Source: Raffaelea ambrosiae
Taxonomy: Eukaryota; Ascomycota; Sordariomycetes; Ophiostomatales; Ophiostomataceae
Length of the DNA: 64,000 nt
NCBI GenBank assembly: GCA_002778195.1
Contig: PCDI01000011.1
Span: 674,362-738,361 of the forward strand
Direction of reading: 5' to 3'
The translations under genes were made by a program, and so were the position numbers. A model generated the notes under the pieces. That model saw only the letters and a program-made list of their open reading frames with translations. It made no database searches and was not told where the DNA came from. This document shows, piece by piece, positions 41,349 through 55,607 of this stretch; positions within the stretch are counted from its first letter, which is position 1, and the number at the start of each line of letters is the position of its first letter.

Positions 41349-42250
41349 TGTGCTGGAATGCTGTCAACAGCAGTTCGGTTTGTTTGCTATTCACAATCCA
41401 AATATGCGTTTTTTGGGGGTTGCTTCTATGCGTGTGTGCCTGGGTAGGCAGGCTTGGGGGGGGGGGGTTGTGGATGGATACAGGTATGAATGGGTGTGTG
41501 TGTATGTATATGTATGTGTATGTGTGTGGTTTTGTTTCGTTTCGAGTTGTTCTGTTTGGAACTCCAGATGATGGTTTGGTTATATGTATGCTGGTTGTTT
41601 TTTTCCGTTGCCGGAAGGTGGGTCACTCGAGTCCAGGGTCGATCAACGATTGCAGACGAGTGGGCCAGTAGTCTTTGATTTTTGATATGTCAAGCAGGCA
41701 AGGCGTCAAGCAGAAGCGTCAAGCAAAGGAAAAGACAATGGGACAGGACGAATGCAGCCGTTTTGGGGAGAGCGGACGATGAAAAAAGAACAGGGAGGCG
41801 CCGGAAAGGGGGGGGGGGGGGCCAGAAACGAATGATCTTCAGCGGCAAAAGCAAACAATAAGAGAGGACACCGGGAGCAAACAACAAGACAAAAAAAAGG
41901 AGGGCCGTTGTGGTTCGACACAAAAACAAAAGCACCAAATTCACAAAAAAGGGAAGGGAAAAAAAAGAAGAAGCAGGCAAGCCTGAGGTTCGAGTGGGCG
42001 GCTACGGACGATTATGTATGGATGAGATGTGCGTCTTGGGGGGGTGGTGGGCATTGCAGTGTCGATGGCTGTCTCACGGGGAAGAGGCGGTAGGAAGGGG
42101 TCGAGCTCGTTACGAGCAGGAGTGGAGAGGTGTAGTGTAGGAAGAAAGGTGATAGTGATGGATAGCGTGTGGGCAACGCAGGTGAAGAGGTCAAGCCGCT
42201 GCCCGTTCGAACTGGAGGGATCACAGCACAATGGAGTATAATATGTATAT
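41349..42250 (-). promoter_or_regulatory. Upstream region and probable leader of the SAM/PH gene
   Basis: Purine-rich on the plus strand, so pyrimidine-rich in the direction of the SAM/PH gene, as other fungal leaders are. It contains 12-base (41456-41467) and 14-base (41808-41821) G runs and GT-rich sequence near 41490-41530. No coding frame is supportable. Confidence 0.4.
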
Positions 42251-42649
42251 CTTACTACGTGCGGTGTATACCACATAGTACGTATGCACGGCGACCCTAC
42301 TCGAATGTGATTCCCAGAATAGCTGTTGCGAAGCTGCCGGGTCTGGTTTGGCTCCGCCCTCGAGGGTGTGCTGGCTTTCTTGGAATGTCCATTCTGGCGA
42401 CACACCTTGCTCCCGTCCATTCAAGCATGCACTGGGCCCCCCCCGCCTATTGTTATCCTGCTGGCCCCGCCCCTTTGTTCGACCTCGAGACATCTGTCGT
42501 GAAGCCCGTCCACCGCATCGTGTCCAGCCTGCTGTGCTTCGCGGCCCAAATGCCTTCGTTGGCAAAAAAGAGGCCTCGCGGGTCTGTCTCTGGGCCGTCG
42601 TCTCCTCTTGGGACTCGCGGCGGTCGCCAGGTGATCGGCCCATGCTGGC

Positions 42650-42691
42650 GCCCAGCCCGGATCTCTTCCTGCCCAGCCCGGATCTCTTCCT
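42650..42691. repeat. Perfect 21-base tandem duplication
   Basis: The unit starting GCCCAGCCCGGATC occurs twice, back to back and identical. Confidence 0.95.
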
Positions 42692-44754
42692 GCCCCCAAT
42701 ATGGCCCCCTCCTCCCTTTTCTGCCCCCAGTGTTGCAAGAATAGAATTTCGTTACAGTGGTTGCATATCCTCTGCAAGCTCCCGGCGGCAAGACGACCAG
42801 GTTGTTCTGGTGACCGGGGGAGAGAGAGGAGCGAGAATGAGAGAGCGAGGAAGGGAAGGGGGGGCGCCAACAACACCTCGAGTGCGGAAGTTCACGCTGG
42901 CGAGGTGGTATCCATGCTCGAGAGGAGACAAGCATCGATGTGAACAAAACGCACAGGTGCATTGGCGCAAGCAGCGCCGGGCTGCGATTGGCCGAAATGG
43001 AAATGGGACAGGGAAGGTGCGGACGGTAGCGCACAGCGGGAAAGCGCTGTTCTGACCGCCGATTGGCTGTAAATCCTGCTGTGCCACGGATTAGATGGTC
43101 GGCGCTAGCACGCCATTGGCTGGAGGGGGGGGGGCAGAAGACATGCAATCCAGTGTTCTTATTCTGTGCAGCTCTGTGGGCGAGTAACTTTGTAGGCTGT
43201 TATTTCTGGTGCCGCCCTCTGTTGTTATTTCTGGAAAGCTTGCCGTTCACTCTGCACACCACCAGCCGAGAAGGAAGAGAGAGCTCGTCCTCTCTCGCTC
43301 GAACCTCATCCGAGAGCCGATTCCCCCCCTCCACCATCCTTTCTCTCTTCTTATTTTTGCTCCTCTGCTATTGTGGTGGTGGTTGTCGGCTACGCACTCG
43401 CAATGCTGTGTAAGATGCCCAGTAAGAACAGTCGAATCGTCCTACTATGTAACTACTACGTATGTAAGATCTCTCTCTGTGGCTGTCGCTAAGCGCCCGT
43501 AACCTTGATTTTCCATTGGCCAAAACACTAGCTGCCCGCTGGAGCCAACGGCGTTCCATAGTTTCCCGCCCCCCCAATTTTTTTTTTCTTTCCTTTCTCG
43601 TCCTCCTCTTCCGAGTTACTATGTACTCGTACCCCCCCCATGCGCCCAGATTTGCTAGCGGACGACTCTAGCCAGACGGTCGCGGCCGCTTTTCGCCTCC
43701 TTGCCACTGTGGCTCATGCCTTACAAAAAAAACGTACGTACCATAGTAGGTAGGGCGGGTGCTGGTTTCAGCAGCCAGCAGCCCCAGCAGTTTCAGGGCG
43801 GCTGACAGGGAGCCATGCGGCTGCGATGGGGCTGCCCTGCACCAACACCTGCAATATGGGCCTCGATCGAACAGACCCAATGGCCTGCCCTGCATGCAAT
43901 TGCATGCCATTGCATGCCATTTCATGCTGTTCTCCCCTATTCATCACTCCACAAGGCGTCCCGACTGCGCACTGCCTCGTACGGGACGGCCGCAGTTTGG
44001 GCCTCGCCTGTCAACTCGTGGCCGCATAAATATGAGCATGTGTCGACCAACTGCTGAGGTGGCCGCCCAATTGGCCTCGAATGCGATGCGCTTTGCCCAT
44101 CCTGCAGTTCGTATGTTGGGTGCTAGTCCAGGCCTGTTGGACCCTCATTTCCGACCCCACTGGCGCATTGAGTGAGGCCATGGGGGGGAAAGAGGGGGGG
44201 GAAACAGCCCTGTAAAATGGGTGCGGCCCTTTTGTCGACGGAACGGGCACTTGCGGTACTGCGCAGTGGCTGTTGGTTTGGCCATGTGGTTCGGCGCACC
44301 AAGAAAGCGGTGGAGGAGCCCCGACTGAGACATGCCTGGCAGATTGCACTAACACGGACGGCGTCGCTTGCCAGTCGAGCTAGTTAGTGCAAAGAAACCG
44401 CGGTTGTGCTATGAGACACTAACAAGCATGTATCCGTTCAGTCTGGCTGCACTTTGTTTTTGGGTCTTACAGAGTCCTGTGTATTGGCTAACAGCATGAC
44501 CGAGAACGGTTTTCTCGTCTTCCTTCCCTTGCCTGCTCGCCTCACTCCGTTCTTTCTCTCCCTTCTCCCTCTCCTCTGGCGTCTGGTCTCCCTTGCCTCC
44601 AAATTTCCACGAGGCTTTTCCCTTCCCTCTTTTTTTTCCCTCTCTTGTCTTTTTGTCTCTCGCCTCCGCCTATCTGGTCATGACAGGCTGGGCTTGGGCC
44701 CGACACGGACCGTTTTTATGCTTTCTTTTCCCTCCCTTTGTACCGCTTCTTTTT

Positions 44755-44905
44755 CGTTTCTTTTTGACGTTTCTGCCGCGTGCTTTTTTCTGCTTGTCAA
44801 CGGTTCTTCTACCTGTGCTTTTTTTTCTTCTTTCTGACGTTTCTACCCGTGCTTCTCTTTTCTTTTGACGTTTCTGCCGTGCGCCTCTTTCTTCTTGGGC
44901 ACGGT
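44755..44905. repeat. Imperfect tandem repeat with TTTGACGTTTCT core
   Basis: The core TGACGTTTCTRCCG/C, followed by a GTGC and T/C-rich filler, recurs near 44765, 44837 and 44869 with a spacing of about 35-70 bases, inside a CT-rich block. Confidence 0.65.
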
Positions 44906-46214
44906 TCACCGATCCGTTCGAAGAGTGGAAATCTACTGCAGTATATTGCCCTCAGACCACACCGGCTGGGGGCCAGAACAAGTACCCGGCATCTCAGACT
45001 GCAGTGTATATTATAACGTGTATGAGATATAGCCTGGCAAAAAGGAAACCTCTCTCTCTCTCTCCCGGTTGGTGCCGATGACCGGAACGACAGCAGGCAA
45101 TATGGTCAAAACTAGAACGGGTTCTTTTGTTAACCGAGCCGTGACAGCGAGTGCTGAAGGATGCAGAGGCAACTTAACAGGCACAGATAAGATACGACAT
45201 GAGGACACAAAGGACACAAGAGACAAGAGATACACGAGAGTGACAAGAAAGACAAGGGCTCTCAGCTTGTGGGACACACAGAAAGCAAGACACTTGCCCC
45301 CCCCCCCCAGGTCAACACCAATCTCCATACTGGAAATGGAATAACTTCATACGCTAACAGAGCTTTGCCTAAGAGAGCTTTGCCTTTTTGTTGGGCAGGA
45401 CGAGGGAAAAGCTGTGAGATTTTAAAACAACGGGGCCTGCTAGCTGCCGAAGGGAGCGATCCGTGGTGTCCTCCTCCTCCTTCCAGCTTTGTGGCAAACC
45501 TTTTCAGGTGGCCGAGAGAAAAGTCAGAACGCAAACAAGAGGCGGGCTACTGTGCTCCAGGGAGTAGCTGACCAGACTAGCAAAGCTGCTAGTTGACGAG
45601 CTGGGCGAAGGAAGGCAGAGAGAAAGGGAGCTATTCGTGCGGCCTCGTGAAGAGAAAAAGCGTTTTGGCTCAGTTAGTCCTAGCTCCTGCATGGTTCTTT
45701 TCTTCGCTCGTTTTGGATAGATGATTTACATAGCACACCGTATTTATTGATTTATTTGATTTATTTATTTGATTTTACTACTAATAGTACATAGTATTAT
45801 TTCTTGCTTCCTGGTCATCCCCCCCTCGCAACTTGCTTCCGCTATGCCGTTGCGGGCCAGGTGGGGGCCGGCACGGCCTGGTTTTTTAGTGCTTTCTGGC
45901 ACTACGAAGCGAACAAGTTACAAGGGCCCTCCTCGATGCCCAATGGCAACGGAAAGCAGGGGTTGCCAGCGATGGGCTGTGCGGGCCCTGTGGGCGAGCA
46001 AAAAGCAGAGTACGAGGAGTCGTAGGGGCCCTGCAATGGGTTCCCTTTGGGCTGCTAGCGACGAGCACATACTCGTACATCGTAGTAGTCAAGACGAATC
46101 ACTGCCCTTGTCTCTTGGGTCCCCTCACCTGCAATCTCTCAGCGCGACCAACGACGTCGTCAGGTTCACCCATTTCACGATCGGCGAGCAGGAGCACATG
46201 ACTCGTTGCGGGGA

Positions 46215-46430
46215 CAGCACTGCGCGAGAGCAGGGCTTGCCGGCCACGGCATTGGTCAGTGGCCCAGTTCGCAAAGGGCTCCAAAAGGTCGATGCGACTA
46301 TGTACTCGTATGTCAGTCATGGCTCGGAGTCAGCACTGGCCGAGAGATAGCAGGGCTTTGCTGGGGCATAGCATTGGTCAGTGACCAGGTAGAAAAGGGC
46401 CCCAAAGTCGATGCTACTCGTATGTCATGG
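46215..46430. repeat. About 105-base imperfect tandem duplication
   Basis: 46215-46322 and 46331-46430 align end to end: CAGCACTG...CGAGAG, CAGGGCTT, GCATTGGTCAGTG, AAAGGGC, GTCGATGC, ACTCGTATGTC, CATGGC. They differ by scattered substitutions and small gaps. A more diverged related stretch may precede them at about 45,990-46,085. Each copy carries a TACTCGTA octamer. Confidence 0.8.
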
Positions 46431-47875
46431 CACGAGTGGCCGCTTTCGACAAGGCCTGCTCACCTGTGGCTGTTGCTGGGACAATCGGGGATGGCTGGGC
46501 TGCGGCTGGGCCAGGTTGAAAGAGACCGCTATTTGCCTCCCCTAGCCAATATCACGTCCAGAAATCACATCACACACCCCCCCCCCCCCCCCTGGGCTGG
46601 GGCGGTGTGTACGATAAGTAACTAATAGGTAACTTGCTTTTGGTACGATATGGGGTAGTTGGGCCACAAGAAAGCCTCGTCGTCATGCCCTTTAATTGAA
46701 TAATGACGACCCCCCCCCCTCCTCCAACAGCTGAGAGGACTGCAGGGGCCGTGTGGCAAAATGAAGAGGGCAAACAGATGACCCGAAAAGGAAGATGAGA
46801 AGTGACACAAGTTGGGGAGAAAGACCAGGGGTGCGACGGGACCAGACGGGCCCTACGTAGTAAAAAGGGCAGAGAGAGGCCATGAAAGAAAAAAAGGAAA
46901 TGGGCAAGGGTTGAGAGGTCCTCGTGATGTGGCAATTCGACCCGTCGATCGGAGAATTAAGACAATTTTTCGTCCATGCCAGATAGGAGTCCACAATAAA
47001 CGATGCAGGGACCATACGATGATGGCATATCTTCCAAGATGAGGATTCAGGCGGAAGGCGAATTTGTGATCCCTACCCTGTACGTTGCGGCCGATACTGG
47101 CCGACGGACGGCTCCAGGCGAAACGGATAAAAAATAAAAAAAATAAAAAAAGCTTTGATCAAGTCCCATGGCCAGGACCAGGGTTGTGTTCTCCGCTTCG
47201 GCTTCCTCGAAAGAGAATAGGAGACGAAGGAGTGGCCCCGGGGGGGGGTGGTTGTCGTTGATGACGATGGCAAAGTCCACGGGAGTAAGCCAAAACAAGA
47301 TCACTCTTTTCCTCGTGCAAAACAAGCACTGCGTCCTGGTGGTGCATCTCGATGTCCAGATGCTGTAGCCGTGGTGAGCCCAGGTAGGACAAACAGGAAA
47401 AAAAGAATCCAACGTCCGTCCATCGGGCTTCGTCCAGTGGCATCATCCGCTGGGCCCTTTCCGTTAGCATCCCAGTCAGACACACAACAGGGGGATCGTC
47501 CAAGAAGCACAGACAGACGCAGGAGTTCCCCCAGCAGGGGGAGCAGAAACCAGTGGACTCAAGGTGAGGTCGCATGGCGGGAGACCAACAGCCTGCATAT
47601 GCTGCCCGACATCTCGTTGCCGAACGTACAGACAAAACCCAGCGCCGTATGCAAGCACTTTGGAAGAGAAAACAGACATAGACATGCAAAGCCAACAACG
47701 GCTGTGCTACCCACATCCAGGTTGGACAAATAAGCACAGTTTTTTGTGTGTTTTCTAAAAAAAAAAAAAAAAAAAGGCTCTTTTCAAACTTCCCCTCTTT
47801 TTCCTTCTTTTGTCTCGTTTCTGAAGATGCACCAACTGTTAACTAGCCCCGAGTAATGTATGCAGCGCACGTTTT

Positions 47876-47896
47876 CACACACACACACACACACAC
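47876..47896. repeat. (CA)n microsatellite
   Basis: About ten CA units in the gene-free region. Confidence 0.9.
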
Positions 47897-50800
47897 AAAC
47901 GCCGCCTGTCGCTCGCCATGCGTGCAGGAGGGACCTACATCGTACCTACAGAAACGTTCATGTGCAGCGGGCATGCAAGTTGCGCAGGTACGGAGACCAA
48001 CCTCGGCATAGAAAAAAAAGAGGGGGGTGAGAGGAGAGAACACATCTCGTTCTCTGCCGTGCACAATTGCATCCGAAGCTGTCCATTCGTGTGTCTGTGT
48101 GTGGTGGAAGCTCAAAAGGGTGTCGTCCATATGTCTGCCGTCCATATGCCGTCCAGGTCTTCTGTGCATTCTACGGGTTCTTCATGTGTTTCTTTTTTCT
48201 CTCCCAGGCTGATCGACAAAGCTCCACAAGGTGTGTCTCCATAGATAGGCAATGGTCTTGGACGCAACGCAACGCAGCTCCATTGTCTCGCTAGTGTGGT
48301 TTCGTCTCCAAGTCCTCGTGTTGTCTCAGACACTGGGGGGAGGTGTGAGAAGAAACAGCCACATGGGATGTATATAACGGCATTGTTCACGCAAAGGCAA
48401 GAAGAAACGAAAAAAAAAAAAAAAAAAACCGTTATCCGACTCACCGACAGTGCGGCCTTGGGATATGCTGTCTTGATAAATGCGCTGAGTCGGTGTGGCA
48501 AGACTAGAGACATCGGACAGAAGCACAAGTACAGAGACTACACGGAAGAGAATCAACGGAATAGAATACACTGTACACAGGCCACAGAACACAGACCAAG
48601 ACATGACTTTCTTTTTCCACACGTGTGACCCTTCTTTGCTTCTTTTCCAATCTCTGCTTCCTTTTTGCCTCTCGTGTGTTTCTTGTCTGTGCTCCCCAGC
48701 GAAAAGTTCCTTTTGTTTCTTTTTCTTTGTTTCTTTTTTTGTTTCTTTTTTGTGTCTCTGATGTCTTTGGTTTCCTGGGACCTGTGGCCTCCGTCTGGAT
48801 CAGCTATATACAAAGTAGTCCATTCCTTTCTTTCACCGTCTTTTCAGGTCCCGTGGTCTTTTTGTCATTTTTTCCGTCACTTTCACAGCCACTCGCACTC
48901 GCTCGTAGCCTCCTCGACCCTTGTCGCAGACTAACGACTAACACGATCCCACGATGCACTTTTTGTTGTCTTGCACGGAACTTGTACTCTCCATCGTATC
49001 TCTTGTTTCCTTCTTCGTTCTTTTCTCGTGCACGGTGTACGGATACGGCACCTTGCATGCTCCAGCGATCTAGTAGTTGCCGGCTAGACTCGGGCAGTTC
49101 GATCCGTCGCTTGGACTGTTGAGCTTTTCTCTCTCCACGCATTCCGGCCGAGCGTTCTCTCTGTCTCGGGTTCACAGCTGTTCTGCCATCGTGCTCTGTC
49201 CAGCCCATTGTCCGGCCGTCCGCGTACTTGTACGGCCAGGAAGCAAACTAATCTACTCTCCTAGCTCCAGTCGAGGCTGGATGACCCATCCATTCTCCCA
49301 TGTTTATTGTCCGTACGTTCTTCTCTTATCAGTGATGAACATCTGCACGGTCTCTTTCTTCACTTCCCCTCTCGGTGAAGGCCCATGGAGTCACATCGCG
49401 GGACACTTGCGCAGACACACTGGTGAACATACACACACACAACATGCATCCCTTTCACCTCTTCACCTTTGCTCACCTGCCGTGCACATGATGGAAAGAG
49501 CATGCGGCCTTTTGTGTCCCCTTGCTTGCTTTTTTTCCATGTTTTCCCATTTTCACGGCCTCCACGGCCTTTTTCCTCATACATGAGTTGTGACGAGGCC
49601 TTTCTGGCTCTTCGTTGGCTCGTTCCAATGTGGCAGTGACAAATGACACAGGAGAAAAACGCCAGCCTAAAAAGAGACCGTCGACATTGCAAAAAGAGGG
49701 TGGGTGTGCCAGCCCACACGGCACACACAGAGCTGAGCGACGCTACCCATCAGACTAGCGGCTGTGCTTGTGTGCTAGCCCGCTCACCAAGGTGTGGAGC
49801 TCAACGTGGGTCTGAACAGACAGACTAGGAAGGGAAGGTGTATGGTCAGTCTTCTCTTGTTTTGTACTCGTAGTTGCTACTACACAATGTGCGAGCACCA
49901 CGAATATGTCAGAGAAGACTCGTTGCTTGCTTCTTTTCCCCTTCCCCGATCCTTTGAAACACCAGTGAGCCATTTAATTGCCGCGTATTGTTCCTTCGCC
50001 TGAGAAGGCCTCTTCGGGGAGCAAAAAAAAACTCCCCCAAAAAACCTGCGGATGTTCCGCCGTTGAAGAATCCTTTCTCCAAAACACAGATCATGAACAT
50101 CTTCATCTCTTTCGTCTTCCTCCAACCCTCGTCTCTTGCGCGGTTTTGTCCATCCCCAACGGCCTCGCAGTGGTTCGGTTTTTTCCCATCTTCCGTCCCG
50201 CAAGCCATGTACGAGTCATGTACACAATATTTCGCCATTTTGCATTTCCCTATTCATGCCCTGAACCAGACAAGCTCCCAGCAACCTTGCATTGAATGAT
50301 CAACTTCTTACGAAGATCATCTGTGCGGAAACGAAACTAATGTCCATTCCTTGCTCTCTTCCACTTCCCCGCCCTCCACCTTGCGCACAGCTTACAAGGG
50401 GTCCTTGTTACGATGCCTGTGCTGTGCCCAGCCCTCTCTTTTTTGACCTTGTATTTTTCTGCCCACTGCAGCAGCCGGCGCAGCATGATCCAGGCTATGA
50501 CAAAGGCAAACCCTGCTGCACTGTACAACTACTATGTATGTACTCGTAGTAGTAATCAAAAGCCCCCCCCCCCCCTGTAGTTGCAACGTCGTGGGGGGGA
50601 ACCAGCCCGCTAGAAGGGGCCACTCGACCAAACAAAAGTACGCCTTGACAGAATTTGGCAAGTGCAAGCAAGCACAAGCACTTGCAGTAGTTAGATCATA
50701 GTGACGATAATACGTAAAGATGCGTGCATTGCCCGCGCTCTCGCCCAGACCTCCCCTCCTTCCCTTGCCAAGGAAACATAGAACTACGAGTATGTAACTA

Positions 50801-53800
50801 ACTCCATGGAATTGCTCGTACAAGCATGGATGGTCATGCAGGCTGCAGTTCTCGGATACAACGTAGGGAGCGAACCATGGATCCCAGAGATGACTGTCTG
50901 AGCGTTGACCCGGATGAGACCAGCCCAGACAGCATAACAAACAGTCAGCCAACAGGCACCAAAAAGAAGCGACCTGGAAGCCAACAGCATCAAGCGACAA
51001 AGAGGAATCTCTCTGAGCATACTACTTATGTGCAAAGTAGCTAGTCGGTACGAATACCAACAGAGCTCTCCTTGCTCTCCTTACTCCCATCCTCCCTTGC
51101 TTGCGTACCACCCCCCCGGTTGCTGCAATCCTCTTGCTGTCCCTCACTTCGCTCTCTGTCAGCCACAGGGTGGTATTTTCGGTGTCTGTTGGTGATACAT
51201 AAAAGGTATCCCGCAGAGAACAAAGAAAGAGGGGGGAGGGAAGGGGAAGCAAGAAAAGGATATGCGACTGCGTTGCGATTCGCCAATGGCAAAATGAAAA
51301 CCCGGCTACGATATGCACTGCTCAAACACAAACAGCCCAATCCTTCCCTTCCTACCCACAGTCGGCTGCGAATGAGGACTGCGATGATCCATGCAGTCGC
51401 CGAGGAGGGCAGCAGACAGTACGAATTGCCATTCGGAGGGGGAAAAAGACAAGAAAGAGACAAGAAGAAGGCGAGAAAAAGGCATCACCGCCCACGGGCG
51501 AGCATCGCAACCTGCTGTACTCCGTACGAAGTAGGCTGACCGCACCGCTCAGGCCGAGCAGCACTACTCGGACATGGTACTGAGCACCCGACAAGGGCCA
51601 ACAAGCAAACACACGAGGAAAGAAACAACCCCCCTGGGCCGTCCATTCCTTCAGCTGGCCTTAAGACCAAGCTTGCTCTGTTTAGTGACACTACCCTTCC
51701 TCCCCACCCGCAAACTGCCTAAAGAGGAGAGCGCCACTTTCTCAACGACTCAGTGCAACGCTGCGTGCCCATTCTCCCAATGCCCTTCTCCTCTTTTTTT
51801 TTGATCTTGTGTTCCGAGTTCCTTTCCTTTTCAGTTCCGTTATCCGTAGCGTCCGTTTTAAGGCGCATCCATCGTCTGCGTAGTGGTCTCCTTCTCTGCA
51901 CTCCCACCTTCCTCACTACGCCGTACATCATCGTCATGTCCGTCGGTGAGTTGCATCTCATGGGACGTGTGAGATACATAGTACATGTACGAATAGCACT
52001 ACGGTGTAAGAAGACTAGACGATCCACCTTTCAGGCGAGAGGAACCCACATCTCGAATACAAAGACCTGCCGTGGCCACCTTCACCGTTACTTGCTTGCG
52101 GGGGTGGAGTGCGACAAGACGCACACACAGCCGTCATCGGGCGTGCTATCACTGTCTTTTTTTTCTCTCTTTTTTTTTTTCTCTATTTTTTCTCTCTCTT
52201 TTTTGCCCCCCTCCATCGAGGCTCCCTTGTATCGTATCTCTCGTTCTATTTTTTTCTACGACTACGAGGACTTCAAAAGGACCGCAAGGCGCGCATCGCT
52301 CCTCATTCCGGTCTAGTTCTCGTTGGGCATGGTTCGAGAAAATCGTATGAAGAAAACGTCATCGAAAATCAATACTCGTTGTAAGGCGAGGCAAATCTTA
52401 CTTCGGACAAACCAGAGCCAGCAAAAGCAAAAGCAAAATAAAAGATGCCCGAAAGCAAACAAAAAGAAACAAAACCCAAGCAACAAGCTTCGGACTATTG
52501 CTGGCGAGTTGGCCGTTGCAGAGCAGCTTCGAAACATTATTCGACAGCAAAGCCACTGAGGCTGGCGAACATCAGACGTTTTTATTCCCCGTAGCGTTTG
52601 GACCACAGCTTAGTGTGCCAGTGGTGGCAAATAGCAAGACAGGCGCACTCTGTAGGAACGCAAGATGCTATCTTGCTCGTATCTTACTATGTACTTAGTC
52701 CGTCTAGATCTCTCCTCCCCCCCCTCTTCTTTCCTTTTTTATCGCTCACATGTGTTTGATACGGACACTGTATGTTAGCTGCAATGCGCCGGCGCAGCCG
52801 GTAAAAACGAAGCGAGGACGCAAGGGCCAAAAAGGGGACCTGGAAAAAGCGTTGCGAAGCAAGGGATGGAAGCCGTTTAATTTGCACCGTCGGTTTCACC
52901 ATTGAACGACGGGCTTTCGGTGTCGATCAAAGTATTGGAACGAGAGGAGGAGAGAAAAGAATCGAGAGCCAATGGCAACGGAAACCAGCAACCAACAAGC
53001 AAACAAACAACAAGAAAAAAGGAGACTCCGGCTGATCGCAAGGTCCTGTTTGTACCCGATGTGTTCTCTGATACGACAACACCACTTTGGTGACGAAATT
53101 GAGAGAAATTAAAAGCGAGGCAGAGCAAGTGGAAAGAGTGGTGTGAGTGGTGTCTGCCGCATTTCATTGGGGATAATCGACAACCCAACTACTTTGGTGT
53201 CAATCGTCCCTCCGCCCCAAACAAAGCGAACAAGAAGCATTGTCCAGCGCATCATCCAGCTGTGTGTGCTGGCCTTCCCATGAACAATGATAATCTCATT
53301 TGAATAAAGGGTGGAGGCCAATTCTTCCACTTGGCTTTCTTGCGTGCGGCTCGGTCCCGAAAGCCAGTCAGCCCATACTATGCAAACATGCAAACATGAT
53401 GGGTGCAAAGAGGATTGAAGAGGGGGGGGGGCGGAGAGTAGCAATGGGTGTCAGCATTATATACGTAGCATTGACACGAAAATGCAAAAAACCGCAAGAC
53501 CGCAGAAACCGCAAGAAAAATAAAACCACCAGGAGAAAGGAGCAGAACAACGTGAGCAAGTAGAGTAAAGCATGCAGAGACCAAATACCATGGTTAAATA
53601 AAATAAAAAAGCAGGGTAGGGGCGGCGGGTGGGCTGTATCTTGCTCGGGAAAGATGAAGGAACCGACCGCATTTCGCCTCGAGGGTTCCCGCCAACAGAA
53701 CCCCAACAGGCCGCGGAACGGCATCGGTTGGTGATTTGTCGTCGCATCGCGATATGCAAGGCCAGCCAGCCAGCCAGCCAAAAAAAAGAGGAGCGGCCAG

Positions 53801-54207
53801 CACACACAGACAGACAGGGCTTTCTTTCGTACGAGTACTCGCAAAGTACATACGATGCAATGCCATATGCATGCGGTGTGCGAGGCAGGCTCGTACTCGT
53901 AGTCAGACAAAACGGGAATGCACGGCCAGCGACGCAAGTGCGTGCCAGCGACCACTGCTACGATCCATGGCTTCTTTTACAAGGGTATCTTCGCTCCGCA
54001 ATTGTCCGCAGCCAGGACTGAACAGGACGATGACATACATACACCGTAGCATCGCGACGGAGTAGGAGTTTATTTGAGTGAAAAAAAAAGGGATCCTTCC
54101 CTCTCGGTCAACGGGAGCTAGTCCACAATGATTTTCATTGTTTCCTTGCCTTGTTTGGCCCCTCCTTCCTAGCCTCCTTTTCATGATCATCATCATCTCA
54201 TCTCATG

Positions 54208-54231
54208 CCCCCCCCCCCCCCCCCCCCCCCC
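54208..54231. repeat. Poly-C tract of 24 bases
   Basis: The longest C homopolymer in the window. It lies in the gene-free region. A 19-base C run lies at 58234-58252. Confidence 0.95.
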
Positions 54232-54754
54232 TGGTCAAGGGAGAAAAAAAAAAGGCAAATACTATGTAGTAGATCCAGGCACTAATCACGGGAGACTATC
54301 GTACGGCACAAGGCAAAATATTTCAAATAAGACGGCAAGGTGAAAAAGCGTCCTTTCCGGATTCGGACTTGAGAACTGGGCTGATCTGACTGGGGCTGCC
54401 TTCTGGACCCCGGTAACGGACCAAAAAGAACCTGGTCTGATAGAAAACATCACAAGGGAGGAGGGGAGGCCGCGAAGAAAAAAGGGAAATCAATGTCGAG
54501 CAAAGTCCCCTTTCCTCTCTGCTCTGTGTTCTGGCTGATCACGTAGTGTCTTGGCACAGGACTCGCGGCCGGAGGGTTTCAGACGACCGGGGGGGGGGGG
54601 GAGCCAGACCGGTGCTGACGAAGCAGGAGGTGTGGAGGCCAAGGAACGTGGAGGCCAGACCGGCAAGTGTTGGGGGCAGAACGATAGCAGAGAGAGATAG
54701 GAGGAGACAGGACCAAAACCAACTCCCCCGTCTTGAGACAATGAATGTTCCATA

Positions 54755-55100
54755 ATTAGCCCGCGACGATCGGCGAAAAGGGGAAATTAACTCGCTTTGC
54801 GGAAGAGGGCTAATTGTGTGGAATCCGGGTTAAATAAAAATAGCAGCGGGAGAGAGAGGTTTGCGACGCAGTGTGATCAGAATGTTGTGATGGTAGTTGT
54901 AAGAGAAGAGGCCGAATATGCGGGCGCGTGGAAAAGTGTGACGGCCAAAATTAGCCCGCATTTCACACAAAGTGGGCTAATATCACAGTTTGCCCGCTTT
55001 GCCTCCGCATTGTCTCGGCAGATACAGGGCAAAAAAAAGAAACAGAACAAGCAGAAGCAATGTGAATGTGGGCAACATGCTCGCCAGGGCGGCTAATTAG
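54755..55100. repeat. Cluster of inverted ATTAGCCC / GGGCTAAT repeats
   Basis: ATTAGCCCGC occurs at 54755-54764 and 54950-54959. Its partner GGGCTAAT occurs at 54807-54814 and 54974-54981, making two inverted pairs; a related GGCTAATT follows near 55091. The second pair forms a perfect 8-base-pair stem with a 16-base loop. This could be a decayed miniature element or a palindromic regulatory array. Confidence 0.7.
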
Positions 55101-55568
55101 GCCGATTTGTTTGGACGACGACGATTGGGTCTCTCGAAGGAGCGACTCTCGTACTCTACACCGTAGTAGAAGGGACGAGCGTTGATCACAGAGAGGAAAA
55201 CACTTGTTTCTCTCGTCTCTCTCTTGCCCTCTTGATGAAACCCTGGTCGTGCTGCTTCAGGACTACCCCTGTCGAGTCTTCATGCACGATCGTCCACTGG
55301 TCACATCTGTGCACCAATCAGAAGCGCAAACGACCCACCCTCGTGATCCTCACTAGGCAGATAACCCCTGTCAGATCACACGGCGCTAGAGACGGTTGGT
55401 CCCGGTACATCGACTGCATATGCACGAGCCACCAAGTCGTCACAGTAGCTCCACAGCTCTGGCCAACCACAGGCCGTAACAGACCCTGGTCGCTCTTTCC
55501 TTCACACCCTCTTTCTCTGCCGAAGAGAAGCTCAGGTCGCTGCCCGTCCAATTTTTTTTTCTTTAAAA

Positions 55569-55607
<39 letters not shown>
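55569..55607. repeat. (TTA)n microsatellite
   Basis: About twelve TTA units in the gene-free region. Confidence 0.95.
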
